A DNA stretch of 64,000 nucleotides from Limnoperna fortunei (lineage: Eukaryota; Mollusca; Bivalvia; Mytilida; Modiolidae), in NCBI GenBank assembly GCA_944474755.1, contig OX104115.1, positions 50,952,648-51,016,647 of the forward strand. Direction: 5' to 3'. The translations under genes were made by a program, and so were the position numbers. The notes under the pieces were generated by a model. It had not been told where the DNA came from. It searched no databases and saw nothing but the letters and a program-made list of their open reading frames with translations. This document shows, piece by piece, positions 34,931-46,765 of this stretch. Positions within the stretch are counted from its first letter, which is position 1; each line of letters starts with the position of its first letter.

Positions 34931-37069
34931 AACAGGGAAAAGTTCAATTTGCTAGACTTTTTAATTTATAAGGTTTGTTTTCTACCTGTGATTTTCTAAT
35001 TTCTTCAATTTTAACGGAATTTATATGAAGTTAACAGTAGGCGATACAGTAGCACTAAAACACACAAGAAATGTTCCTAAAATCGTCGGTAGTCTTGAGC
35101 ACAAATCAGATAAAATATATAATAACTGAATATTTTATATAATTGTGCAAAAAGCCAGGGAGTTGGCTAAATATGGTATTTCTCCACGCAGCTTTAAAAG
35201 TACAATTTGCATTAAAAGAATCATATTAAATTATACATAATGTTTAAATTGACGAAAAGCTTTCAATTTTAGCTATGTCATTAACTTTGTTGTAATATTA
35301 TTTGAACAGAAATACATTTTTATAATATAATGTATTTTGATTTGGAAATTTGGAAAACAATTTATAATGCAGGAAAGATTGGAAGATTAGCAATAAGTGT
35401 CTAAACTTTGACCTGCAAACTTTTCAGGATATTGTTAAAAAAATGTGTCTTGTCGTAATTTATTTGCTTAAAAAATCCTTTACTGGGCAACCCGAGTTGT
35501 TTTAAAAACCTCATAAATATTTAAGTTAGTTTATATTTAATACGAAAAGCACTCAGCATTAATCATCTAGAGCTTTATTTTTTCAGGGTTTTGAACAATT
35601 TTTCTTAGACATAATATTTGCATTCATATTCGCTAACTTAAGTCAAGGTAGCCAACCAGTTCGTTTAAAGCATAAAAGCATAAGTGCAAACAATTTATTT
35701 GCTGATGAAAAAAGAGTCAGGACCCATCGGCGTTAATATTGTAATTACTTTTTAATGCTTCTTGTTTTTTCTTTGTGAAATTTACTTCAGTGTGTAAATG
35801 CTTATTTGTAATTAGTTGATTTTTACACGGTATCATAGTATTTCACTTATTTTGTAATTAGGCATGAAATTACATAACAAAAAACAAGCTATATTAATCA
35901 ATAGGTAACCAGGTAACCACAATAAAAATCAAGTTTATCACAACTTTTTAATTATCTGTTGTATAAATAAATTTCGTTATTATTATTTTTTTCTTTGTAA
36001 CATATTATAATCTCCAAAATGTAACAAGCGATTCATTTATTATCGTCTGTTGAGTGAGAGTAGAGATTGTCGGAAATTGCAAATTTATTATTTTATGTAA
36101 TCAACAAAGGCAGAAATGTATAGGGCTTGCATAACAGTGAAGGGCAAATCTAATTTTAGAAGGTTCGTAGTTGTGAGTGTGGATTTTTGTTACCATTTTT
36201 TGTTTAAACAAGCTAGTAAAACGCATTATAAAGTTGCTTTTTAGAACGGCACTTCTAAACTTTTAATATTCTGGACACGAAATTATGGAATAGAAATGCT
36301 AAGCGTGTTACATAAGTATGTTTGCGAGTAATATCACCATTCAGTTAAGACTAGACGCCATGAGATGACTAAAACAACACAAATAGTAACACCTATGGGT
36401 AAAAATATTAAAACTTACAAATATAAAAAACAAACCAATTTGTTTAAATCTAACAACGAGAAGGACTTTTTACATACTGACTGACATCTTAAGAGTTGCA
36501 AGTTGTCAAAACGAATGTAGTAGTCAGGCCAATAGAAAACCCTACGACATAATACAGCCCTGTCATCATGTGCAACAATCACAATTGTGTCTATTACTAA
36601 CGTTCAATTAATTTCTTAACCAATATACGTGATGAGTTACAAACGTTTTCACCTTGAACGCAGTCCTTCAATGTCATGTATGTCAAGTCTGGTTGAAAGG
36701 AAGTATCGGTACAGGAAACTGTTTGGTTTGTATTTAGCATCGCTGTACATGCATATCCCCTAAAATTACGAGTGTTGTTTTCTGAAATTTGTTGCTCGTA
36801 CCTCCTTATATCCTTATATTATTTTCCAAGGACAGCTGCTTTTATCACCGTCAATGATGTCAAGTAAGTCAATACAAATAACACTTGAAAACAGCTATAC
36901 CAGGCTAAAATCAAGCTGGTCAGTACAAACATAAAATCGGTTTCGGCACTAAATTTTGACTTTTAACCGTCATGTTATACACCTTCTTGATATCACAGAT
37001 AATTAAAAAAATGTGAGGAAATTTCAATTAAAAGCATAAATTTTAAGGCGATCCGTTAGTCCATAGAGT
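34931..37069. other. AT-rich intergenic, nothing seen
   Basis: No gene or repeat is recognisable; only short chance frames. Confidence 0.45.
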
Positions 37070-37241
37070 AATAGGTTCTTTCATACGTTTTGGGGAAAGA
37101 CCGGTTGATCTTTCACGAGTGATAAAAATGTTATGTCTTTTCGCGACTGGAGCGCAGCGGAACGAGCCAAAAGACATAAAAATTTCTATCACGAGTGAAA
37201 GTTCACGCGGACTTTCCCAAAAACGTATGAAAGTACCTATT
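37070..37241. mobile_element. Palindromic MITE, arms about 75 bp
   Basis: The left arm starts AATAGGTTCTTTCATACG and the right arm is its imperfect complement (CGTATGAAAGTACCTATT). The stem includes CTTTCACGAGTGATA / TATCACGAGTGAAAG and GTCTTTT / AAAAGAC. The loop (CGACTGGAGCGCAGCGGAACGAG) is short and itself partly palindromic. Confidence 0.85.
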
Positions 37242-37491
37242 TCTTCCGTAAACCAACAACTTTCACATCGCTATAACATATAGACTCTCCATTGTTTTAG
37301 ACTCCATTGTCTCTGACGTTCAATCAGAACGCCGGAAACAAGAACGTCATAGAAGAACGTTGTTTTGCTTCCATAACAACGTTCTTGTTTCTGGCGTTTT
37401 GATTTGATGACGCAGAAAGTACAGATGTGTGCGCGTGAGCTCATCTGTACTGGGTTATCTGTACCAGAAATCGGCCATTTACGGAAGAAAT
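37239..37491. repeat. Second inverted-repeat unit with internal hairpins
   Basis: A perfect 14-bp inverted repeat, ATTTCTTCCGTAAA at 37239-37252 against 37478-37491, encloses two hairpins. One pairs AACGCCGGAAACAAGAACG with CGTTCTTGTTTCTGGCGTT around 37330-37402, and one pairs GTACAGATG with CATCTGTAC near 37420-37450. It shares its left end with the palindromic MITE, so the two may be nested or one composite element. Confidence 0.6.
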
Positions 37492-37535
37492 CATAATCTT
37501 TTGTGTTTTTCGCTTTCACGGCGTAATTGTACTTA

Positions 37536-37794
37536 GGGACCGACCATTTAACTTGCAGGGGGGGGGGGCCTTGGTTTTTTCCTAAAAAAAAATATTTTGA
37601 AAATGATTTTTGATAAACCAAATATTTTGAAAGCAGAGGGTTAGAAAAAAAATATTCTGAAGAAGGAGTTCTGCTATATAAATTAATGCTAATAATGAAA
37701 AAAATATTCTGTCGCGACGCCTTCAAAAAATAAATATTTTCTTACCAAAACAAAAAACAAAGGCCCCCCCCCTTTCAAGTTAAATGGTCTGTTC
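37536..37794. mobile_element. 259-bp MITE, PIF/Harbinger-like
   Basis: Terminal inverted repeats of about 35-40 bp: left GGGACCGACCATTTAACTTG then a G-run and GGCCTTGG; right is the complement (CAAGTTAAATGGTCTGTTC). TTA lies on both sides (37533-37535 and 37795-37797), the 3-bp target duplication typical of PIF/Harbinger. The 151-codon minus frame at 37271-37726 is produced by these repeats. Confidence 0.75.
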
Positions 37795-37797
37795 TTA

Positions 37798-38804
37798 ACT
37801 ATGAATTATCGGAACTTTACTATCGACATTTTTTGTGTACACGCGTGGACAGTATAGAAACAGTTGATAAATTCAAAGGACTTGTGGTTACTTTATCAAA
37901 TGCTCTAATAGTGAGACAAAGCAAACGTAGAGTTAAATTTAGATTTGTTTAAAAAAAAACGTTTTGCAAATATTCTGTTTCGTAGGCAAAAATTGACTGA
38001 CAATCTTCCCTACAACTATTATACAGATCTACACGGCTGAATGACCATTTGCCTAAGTTAATTAATAAAATTCCCTAGTTGATGTTTAAAAATGTAAATT
38101 TTGCGTCAACTGCATTAGTAAGCAAATGTATAGACATTTTTGTATCGGAACAAACCATTTTATATTTAATAAAATGTTATACAACCTTCGAACAAATGAG
38201 CTAAAATATGATACATATCCAGACTCCAGTAAATTTTAAAATGTTATCTGAAAGAAATATGCAGTTGATCAACTGTACTTTCAGGATACCATATGACCAA
38301 CATTTCTCAGCAGTATACTTTTCATAAAAATCGCATTTTATATAAAAGAGATATGGATTAAACCTAGATGCATGGATATATTATAGTGCCTTCTACATCC
38401 TTTGATAACTCTTACGTTTTAAATCATTGATTTCTTGTTTTACAAACGAATTGAAAAGGATATTTGAAACAGCCAGATTTATGTCTGTTTTATTTCAAAA
38501 GATAGTCAATTAAAACAGAACATGTTGACGCAGTAGCACATGCTGTTAACATAAGTAAGAGGAAATAATTTAGATCAATCACCTTGACACGTGATCACCT
38601 CGCCTTTTTAAAAGAATAAATGAAGCAACATTAAACGGTGGCATTATGGGCAGGTGTTTTAAAGTTTCTGATGTAAACTTCAGAATCTTTCAGCTATAAG
38701 AGAAACATTTATTCCTTTGAAGCAACTCTTATAAAAGTTGTGTTTACGCTTTTGTGGACAAGATACCGTATTTGTACGGAATCATTGTTTTGTTTGTTTG
38801 AATG
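37798..38804. other. AT-rich intergenic, nothing seen
   Basis: No recognisable feature. Confidence 0.45.
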
Positions 38805-38869
38805 TTCAACGCTACTTTTAACAAATTTTTAGTTATATCATGACGTCCAGTTTTTAATTGGGAAGGAAT
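38805..38869 (-). mobile_element. SINE 3'-end fragment (minus)
   Basis: On the minus strand it reads AATTAAAAACTGGACGTCAT then GATATAACTAAAAATTTGTT and AAAAGTAGCGTTGAAC. This is the tail of the same SINE type as at 34465-34715. Confidence 0.6.
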
Positions 38870-40457
38870 AACACTCAACTTATCACAATATGGCTTGAAC
38901 TCTCAAGTTCAGTGTTGACATGAACGTGCTCAATAGTAAATGATTAATTACCTTAAAGAATCGGCCGGCCACTGTACAGAATTAAAACTTGGCTTTCCGA
39001 TACAACATTCAAAAACGTCATTTATGTTTAGACCGTTTATCTAAAGCTAAACCAGATCGTTGTTTTATAGTCAAATTAATATTAGAATAAATACATGTTC
39101 CAGCAATTTGTCGTACCAAAAGTTAGAACATAATTTATGGAATGTGGAGTGCCACTATTATATGGCGGTCGTCTTCTACTGTCGCCGGTTATTTGTAATT
39201 AAGTAAAAATTTAATATAAGAAGAATGATTGTGTCGTGATTGAACGTAAATAATCGAAACACTGTGTAGTTTAGCCTAAAACTAACAAGGCTTAATGCAT
39301 CTATAATATCAATCTCAGTAGTCAATATATACGTCATATCAAAACAGACCAGACAACCTGTAAATATGCAACAATCTCGCATTACACAATTAAACGTATT
39401 AATATGATGAATCGTTCATAAGTGCGAAACTATAAACACAACAGATAACTAAGGTAACAATTGTTCAAAATAAAAAATATAATACCACCACAAATAAATT
39501 TACAGATTACGATAAATGCACTTTAGCTGTTACAATTTTTTACAACATATAATGTACCAGACATTGCAAAAAGAAGATAGTAAAACTAATTTCGCATCAT
39601 GTAATAACTTAAGTAAAAACCAATGTAATATTTGTAACATGTGAAATGATCAGTTACCGACTTTTATCATTACTTAAACATTTCTGGTATTATCTTTCCA
39701 GAGAGCAAAGCTAACACAGAAGGCGTTTTTATATTTTAATTATTATGCTTTGTTTTTATTATTAATTTTCACAAATTATAAGATTAGATTTATATAAAAA
39801 GCTCGACCAAATACAAGTTTACCATTGCACAAACATCACAGGGACTTGGGATCTGTATATTTTTAATGAAAAAAATGTTAATAAATGATTTTACAGTGTG
39901 TATTCACTCGTTTGGTAACCCGTCTGACATAACTCATTGCCAATTATTGCCCTCAGACATAAAGTAAATTTCTCTTTAGTATAAAAAAAATAAATTGATT
40001 ATTTTTCTCAGGGAATTATTTGACCATGATTGCCGTATAAATTTTAAGATAAGTAACAAATTGTAATTAATATACAGCCAAACACAATATCACATATTAT
40101 ACACATAGATTCTATTAAATACAATACTGAATATTATCAAAATGAAAGCAAAAGGTAAATAAAGTAAACCACCATGTCAATTGTAGAATACGACATCACA
40201 TAGAGATGGGTAGGTCTTTATAAACACATAAACACTTACGATACATCAAATTTAATTACAGGAAAATTTATTAAATGTAACAAGGGATTTATAACATCGT
40301 CTATTACATGAAAGATTGATACATTACATGTTGTATATAATTTGTTACAGCTAACAAGCATCAATCCTACCTGACAAGAGATAGTCAAGTTATCTGCCCT
40401 CGTATCAATTTTAGTTACAATGAACAGATGTAAAAAGGAGTAAGTCTAGTTAATGTT
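38870..40457. other. AT-rich intergenic, nothing seen
   Basis: No recognisable feature. Confidence 0.45.
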
Positions 40458-40634
40458 ATGTATTCCATGCAAACTGACACATTTATTTATTTCAAAATTT
40501 TTATTTGGCTGTTACTTGTTTCATCACAGCTATTTCCAGGTAAAATCATAACAAAGCCCGAGTACCCCGAAAACGATAATAAACTAAAGCACATTGTAGA
40601 CTTACAAAATAACTATTTTAAGTCAACGCTGATA
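40458..40634 (+). CDS. Candidate first exon of a secreted protein (unrecognised)
   Basis: From ATG at 40458 the frame begins MYSMQTDTFIYFKIFIWLLL and continues VSSQLFPG, a plausible signal peptide. The frame runs to a good donor, CTGATA|GTGAGT, at 40634; an earlier donor, TTCCAG|GTAAAA, lies just after the signal peptide. No downstream exon could be assigned, and AT-rich DNA often gives hydrophobic frames by chance. No family is recognised. Confidence 0.22.
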
Positions 40635-41540
40635 GTGAGTTATTGCACACTGAAATGAATGTTTAAAAGCTTTTACAAGCAAATTCCTTAATGTTAGACA
40701 TGTGTATAATATATGGATAAAGCCAAACTAACGACTGCTGTGGCATTAAAATTGAATTTTCGGTTGGCATAAACTATAAACTCTGTAGAGGAACATCCAT
40801 AAACATTCATAGTTAGTGTAGCTTCATAGGTCTGGCTTTAAACATTACCATATTCTGAGACAAAGTCGTCTATATCCAATAATCTAACCAACAACTGAAA
40901 ACAATTCTTATAGTTTAAATTCAATATTATGAAAAGAAATAACAAAAACAATATTTTACAATTTTTAGTGTCGTCACTTGTTGTTTGCGGAAGGATACGT
41001 GTATAGTCAACGTCATCAATACTTATAATATTATGACGTCAACAATCAGTCACGTGATGAAATACAAAGATAGGTTATACGAAATGGATTATGTTGCTCA
41101 TCTATTGAGTATTTAAAGGAGATTAAAATATGTTAAAATAATTTCTGATTGACGTATAAAACGTAAGCATTTTAGAGACCATGAACATTGTCATCAGGTT
41201 TTTTTTTATTTGTTTGAAAGAAGAAGTCTTAAATGTAAAAATTATGGTATTATGCAAATTGATGACTGACTACGGTAGCTCACATGTTAACTGAAATTGG
41301 TTTCATGTAAAATAAGTAAACACTATTTCTACATTCTTTGGTGTAAAATGGTTGATATTATTAAAGATATTGTATTTATGTCTATAATTTTAACAATCTT
41401 CTCGATTGAAACTAGAAACCCACAAATAAACGAAACGATTTTTTCTACAGTAAGGTTAATCGTAGTAGTTGATGAGAATTGCCAAATGAAGTGATATACT
41501 TATTTAAAACAATTTATTCTGCCATGCTTAATATATTACA

Positions 41541-41772
41541 ATAATTACCCAATTTTAAACCTGTAAGATATCGATTCGGTGGCAAGTACATGCACCTGGC
41601 TGTGGGTATGTTTGACCAATTTGTTCCAGTCTCAACTGTGCCAATAAAAACCTTACAGATGCCAGAGAATCAATACCTTTACCCATGCTGTCTCTATGAT
41701 GATTATTTTAAGAATCATAACGGACAAAATAAACATAGGTATTTCAGATGTATGAATGGTGATTTAAATTAG
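41541..41772 (+). other. Unrecognised coding-like fragment
   Basis: An open frame of about 76 codons with natural-looking sequence: FKPVRYRFGGKYMHLAVG, then VSTVPIKTLQMPENQYLYPC and CLYDDYFKNHNGQNKHRYF, ending at TAG. It is richer in G+C than its flanks. It could be a last exon or a transposon fragment. I cannot name a family. Confidence 0.3.
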
Positions 41773-43109
41773 CATCGGTGCGACGTCTATATTGAAGAAA
41801 ATAACTGTATTTACCCACATTCTGTAAAGCTCAATAGAGCCATATTCTACATTATAGACAAAGCCATTATGTTTGGTATTAACGTCATATGATTTGGTGA
41901 TTTGAATACACGCTTGGTATAACTGTGCTTCATTATTTTGTAAATGAAAAAAAATAATTTTATTAGTAACAAAAGTAAACATTTTTTTACAGAGGACTTG
42001 ATCCAAATTTAAAACATGATCTTTCAAATCTACATTAGAAAATTGATAACAAAATTAAGTATCAGTGACCCACTCACTATTCATTGAAAAAGTAAGGCAT
42101 TTTAAAATTCCAGGAGAAGAACGATTGTCAAAAATGTAAAGTATTATATGATGAAAAACACTTTTTATTGCACTCTGATATTAGTACAATTTATATTTTA
42201 ACTATAGAAGAAAAGTCATTTAATACTTTTACAAGGGAACCTTGATTATTTACTTTGCACGTTTTCTTATGTTCTTCCATTATAATTATATGTTTTGTCA
42301 AATCAAAATTCATTCATTGTACACGTATGTATTTTATTTTGTATGTTATTAAAACTTATCACAAAGTATCGAATTGAATCGAATTTTTAACCCCCCAAAA
42401 ATGTATGTGTTATTGATCTCGTAAAAAGGTTTATATTAAATTAAACTGGTGTAGTTATTTTAGGGCAGAACATGTACATAGTATAAGAAGTGGAAATATA
42501 CCAAACAAACGTCACTTATTATATTAATTATAACATGCTTCATCAACATAGATGTTATTTACGTTAGACTGCATGCTTTTAAAGGATTGCGACTGCACTT
42601 ATTATGCATGTAGTTCAATTAGATGCGACTTGTTTTTAATAACTGCTAACATTCCATCCTAGATAACCTGCCGATGTTGTCATTAGTTAGGATATATTTA
42701 TTATTATCAACATCCAATTAATAACAGTAAAAATCTATTCTATGAGGTTTTGACTCGATCTTCAATTAGCTTAAATGTCTTTACTCCGTGTAAGTTATCA
42801 AAAACTGAATACAGATTGAAATAGTTTCCAGAAACAAAAATAATATATTGTAATATTAAGTAATTGATAAAATACATTTCTAAAACGGAAGAAATATTAA
42901 ATCACAAAAACATAGCTTTCATGTACGAGTAGTCATAATCTACTTGACGCATTGTGGCAAACAAACATTAACTAACCTTCGAGACGACCTAACTTGCTAT
43001 ACAATAAGAGAGGCACGGCTAAGTAGCATTTACTAAGAACTTGTTACCTAAATGTTGGTATATTTTTATTTGATATAAAGTTCTGGAATTCTACTAATAA
43101 AAAGTTGAC
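41773..43109. other. AT-rich intergenic, nothing seen
   Basis: No recognisable feature before the hammerhead-like segment. Confidence 0.45.
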
Positions 43110-43210
43110 AACAATCGACACTGATGAGTCTTGATTAGAAGGAAATTGTGTCTGGCGTAGAGAATGTATACCCTTGGTATCTTTGATTACATTTTATTTG
43201 GTACTAAATT
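43110..43210 (+). ncRNA. Degenerate hammerhead-ribozyme motif, copy 2
   Basis: CACTGATGAGTCTTGATTAG begins at 43119, the same 20 bases as in copy 1. It is followed by AAGGAAAT, which retains the GAAA core, then GTGTCTGGCGTAGAGAATG and a CTTGGTATCTTTGATTAC tail. This is the layout of the hammerhead segment of bivalve Penelope-like elements. Stem II is weakened (GTCT against AGAAG), so activity is doubtful. Confidence 0.6.
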
Positions 43211-43289
43211 TGAGGACATGTTAAAATTAATTGTACAAATGGCATGTTTATTGGTAGAAATAAAGACTATTGTACATCTTGGGAGAAAA

Positions 43290-43530
43290 TATCAAGAAAC
43301 CGACCAATCAACAAAAGCCAAAGCCAATTAAAGAGACAGTTACAAATCCGAATTTAGATAAATATACAACTCAAAACAAAAACCAAAAAGACAAAAAAAC
43401 AGAAAGTGAGAAACCCAAACCAATAAAAACCATGGCCGTACTCAAGTGCCCCGGACGAGTAATTAGAACCTGCCTCTAAAATGACACCCGTCGAGTGACT
43501 CATTGTCATGTCTAGGAAAAAGTACATATT
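43290..43530 (-). mobile_element. Retroelement relic, copy D (3' untranslated part)
   Basis: Reads AAACCGACCAATCAACAAAAG, a poly-purine/AC-rich stretch, AATAAAAACCATGG, GTGCCCCGGACGAGTAA and GACACCCGTCGAGTGACTCA. This matches the 3' part of copies A, B and E, oriented minus. Confidence 0.75.
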
Positions 43531-43774
43531 TTGTATGAAAAATGAAACAAAATGTGCCATATGAAATACCTTTCATGCTTAAGATTGAAGCCCTACTCCG
43601 GATTGAAGATATGCATGAATCATACAGTTCTTGATGGGCTGTAAAATTTGCTTTCTTAGCGCGTCACTCTTATGCGGAACAAAATAAAAAAAATGAAATT
43701 AATTTCCACAAAGCTTTGTAATGTGACTTTGAATGACCTGGTGATAAAACTGACTCGTGCTTAAAGTGATTTTT
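43531..43774. other. Spacer between retroelement relics
   Basis: No recognisable feature; separates two copies of the same family. Confidence 0.4.
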
Positions 43775-44605
43775 TTCTTCTGCACAAGAGAAATAGCAAA
43801 GAAAACTAACCGAACGACAACAGCCAAAAGTCAAGTGACAGTTACAAATCTGGATATAGTCAAACATACACAGCGTAACACAAACAAAAAACAAAAACAA
43901 AACACAAACACAGAAAAAGAGCACCCCGAAGCCAATAAAAACCATGGATGCACTAAGGTGCTCCAGACGAGTAAGCCTGCCTCTAATTAGACACCCGTCG
44001 AGTTAGTCAATACTAGGAAAAAGTCAAATCAAATCAGGAATAGGAAACACTACCTATGACTCGGCGAAAATGTCAGATCGTAATACAGAGATGGATGTTT
44101 TCCCATACGATCAATCAAGTCATAGTGACCACCATAGAACTTCTGCAGAGATAACATAAACCTAGGAACAGCAAACCCTTGTTTCAGTAGTTTAGTAGTC
44201 AACAACAATGATCGGTCTAGAAAATCAGAATACCGATCGCAGGATCTGGAATAAAGTATAAGCAGTAAAATGTACACACCATACACTGGAGCTACTGGAA
44301 TGTTGCTGTCGATGAACGGGAAGTTGACAATTGGAAAGTTGAAGTCATCACGTTTGTCGTAGAGACTAGTTTGTAGTATTCCTGAAGCTTTTTCAAGAAG
44401 TAGGTCTAAGTAAGTGTCTGACTGAATGTATTGGTGGTGTCTTTAAATTCAAGCTTGCTTAGGTAAACTGAATGCAAATAGTCACCAAATTTAGCATTGT
44501 TGAGGGACAAAACATCAGTATAGCGGAATGTGAAATTAAATGTCTGGGTCAACGTCTTTACTTTTTTCTTCAGTAGGCCTTTGCTTTATTATTGCTTTAT
44601 CTTTA
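43775..44605 (-). mobile_element. Reverse-transcriptase retroelement relic, copy B (best preserved)
   Basis: Minus strand. The region complementary to 44540-44500 reads NFTFRYTDVLSLNNAKFGDY, in which motif C YIDD has become YTD by loss of a codon. DFNFPIVNFPFI follows (about 44345-44310). A 78-codon frame at 44286-44050 includes YSDFLDRSLLLTTKLLKQGF and LQKFYGGHYDLIDRMGKHPS. The 3' untranslated segment ends at the shared GGTTTTCTTTGCTATTTCTC terminus near 43785. It is truncated at its 5' end (motifs A and B missing), as is usual for target-primed retroelements. Confidence 0.8.
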
Positions 44606-44794
44606 TCAATATACGACAACCAAAGGGACTATATGAAGCAACCGCAACATTGTTGAGAATCGTGTTTCAAAATTTCGAAAACAGAGTAATAAATTTTAAC
44701 TAAATAAGATAACGAAATAGTGGGAAGTACATTTAATTAAAATATAGTATGTGCCGTCGAATTGAGCTTATTTAATTTGGCGTGACGTGCTAAG
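44606..44794. other. Spacer, nothing seen
   Basis: Short AT-rich sequence between two relics of the same family. Confidence 0.4.
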
Positions 44795-44990
44795 AAAAAT
44801 AGCAAAGAAAACCGACCGAACAACAACAGCCAAAAGTCAAGGGACAGTATAAAATCCGGATATAGACAAACGCAACACAAAAACCAAAAACACAAAAAAA
44901 AGAAACAGAAAGAGAGTAACCCGAACCCAATAAAAACCGTGGGTGCACTCAGGTGCTCCGGACAAGTAAGCAGTGCATAACTCTAATACT
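44795..44990 (-). mobile_element. Retroelement relic, copy E (3' end only)
   Basis: AAAAATAGCAAAGAAAACCG, CAACAGCCAAAAGTCAAGGG, AATAAAAACCGTGGGTGC and GGTGCTCCGGACAAGTAAGC: the same terminus as copies B and D, without any coding part. Confidence 0.8.
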
Positions 44991-45384
44991 TCGAGTTACT
45001 GATAATAGACAGGTTGAGATTCGGAACTTGTACCGGTACCGGTACATGTAACGTGTAATTTTTCCTTCTACGTCATCAGGATTGGTGTGTCACGTGATTA
45101 TGTGAAACGTACAAGTTTTTCACAAACTTCTAGAAAGCTGTTTACAAGTAGGTCTAGCGCGTGTAGTTTTCTTTGCATAAAGCCACTTTCTTATTAATGT
45201 TGAGTGATATTTTGATTAAGTTTAGGATATGCTGCATCATTTTTATTTAAACTTTTATTTGTTAGGTCTTTGCAAAACCCGACGAAATGTATTTTCTTAC
45301 CCTTTGAAAAAAACAGAAAAGTAAAATGGCCACATTTTTTCCAGATTTTGGGGCTAGCCTACAGTCAACAAACCTGCTTGTTTC

Positions 45385-45450
45385 AAACGGATTTGACATC
45401 ACTTTCAGCTATATCATGGCATCCAGTTTTTATTGAGGAAAAGGGGACGG
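45385..45450 (-). mobile_element. SINE 3'-end fragment (minus)
   Basis: On the minus strand CTCAATAAAAACTGGATGCC, ATGATATAGCTGAAAGTGAT: the SINE tail type seen at 34465-34715. The plus frame at 45270-45518 runs across it and is not a gene. Confidence 0.6.
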
Positions 45451-46554
45451 ATTATCCAAAGCATATCCCCCCCCCGCACTTTGGCAAAAAAAATAATCAA
45501 CCAACTCACTTACGTTGATCAATATATTTATACTATTTGAGTTATTCTTTAGTCTACAATTGAGAACATTATTTACTTATCTAAATGCTGGGCAATTACT
45601 ACAATTATAAGATACGGAAGAGGCAAGTTTTATTCTTTTGTTATGTTTGTTTTACCTACCACGTACCATTATAACAGTAAGACATGTGTTAAAGATTAAA
45701 AGTAATTTAAGAAAAATTCACAAGTTACTGTTAAGTTTTATAACCTTAACGAACCCTGAACAAGCTATCTGACTGTTATCTCTTAAAATATTGAAACAGT
45801 TATTTAGTGACACATGGATGATGAAAGTGACATCTCATAAATTTATGTGTTTAGAATAACAATAAAATCTAATCTAATGATCGCTCAAAAATCGATAACA
45901 TTGTTTTCTGGTGACAAATTTGTTCACGAATAATTCGACACTGGACACACAATTTAAGGATACCAAATTACAAATTATGTCTTTAAGTCAATTATGTTAG
46001 TAAAGTCTCGTAGATCTTCGTATCAAACTATCGCCGTTTATCTAGACTGAATAGCACAATATAAAAACAAGAATATCACTGAACCTAAAATGATCTATCC
46101 TACTTTGATGCAAATTTACGTCATTTAATATCTGAGAAAATATACATGTAGATATGTTTACAGATACACATTGACTTTAATAGTCACAAATATCGGGTGA
46201 TAACATCTATTCACATAATTTTTGAAAGGAAAGAGTGGAAGTTTGATAAATTATATAATAATTCAGTTTTTATGCATTTTAAAACCCCTTAAAGACAAAT
46301 AATGTGTCAATTTTGTTTTCAACAATCTCTGGTATAACTAGGCAGCATATCAATCCTCGTATACATTTCACTATAGTTCTTGTTCAAGACGTCAATGGTC
46401 GATACTGGCGACAGATGAAGATTGTTTAAACACCTTTTTACTGATACCAAGCAGTGAATGACGTAATACTTACATTAAACTATATTTTATGTGAAAATTT
46501 TGAAAATTATAATTAAAAAAATGTACTAATTAAAATTTCGAAAGATTTTAAGAT
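45451..46554. other. AT-rich intergenic, nothing seen
   Basis: A C-run near 45470 (TCCCCCCCCCGC) is the only notable item. Confidence 0.4.
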
Positions 46555-46765
46555 AACCCACATATTAAAATCCCCTGCCCTACCCCCACCTCACCTCCCG
46601 AAAAAACAGACACACACACATAAGGAAAATATTAAAAAAAACAAACAAAACAGGAACCTATACTAGTCCCAGTAAAAAACAGAAACCAATAGTTATACTA
46701 GTCCCAGAAAAAAACAAAAACAAACAAAAAAAACACAAAAAAACAAACAAAAAAACCCCCTAAAA
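46555..46765. repeat. A/C-rich strand-asymmetric low-complexity tract
   Basis: About 200 bases almost free of G on the plus strand, made of AAAC/AAAAACAA runs, an ACACACACA run and two copies of a TATACTAGTCCCAG word (about 46660 and 46694). Confidence 0.8.

Noticed and set aside
37271..37726. 151-codon minus frame
   Set aside because: It crosses two inverted-repeat elements, including the G-run end of a MITE; no independent support.
43670..43990. Opposed frames of 77-91 codons
   Set aside because: They lie in the 3' untranslated part of retroelement copy B; low-complexity AC/GT content explains them.
45055..45095. Minus-strand CTGATGA as a third hammerhead
   Set aside because: No stem II can be formed after it and no ribozyme flanks are present.
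45270..45518. 82-codon plus frame as a gene
   Set aside because: It includes the antisense of a SINE tail and has no signal peptide or splice pattern.
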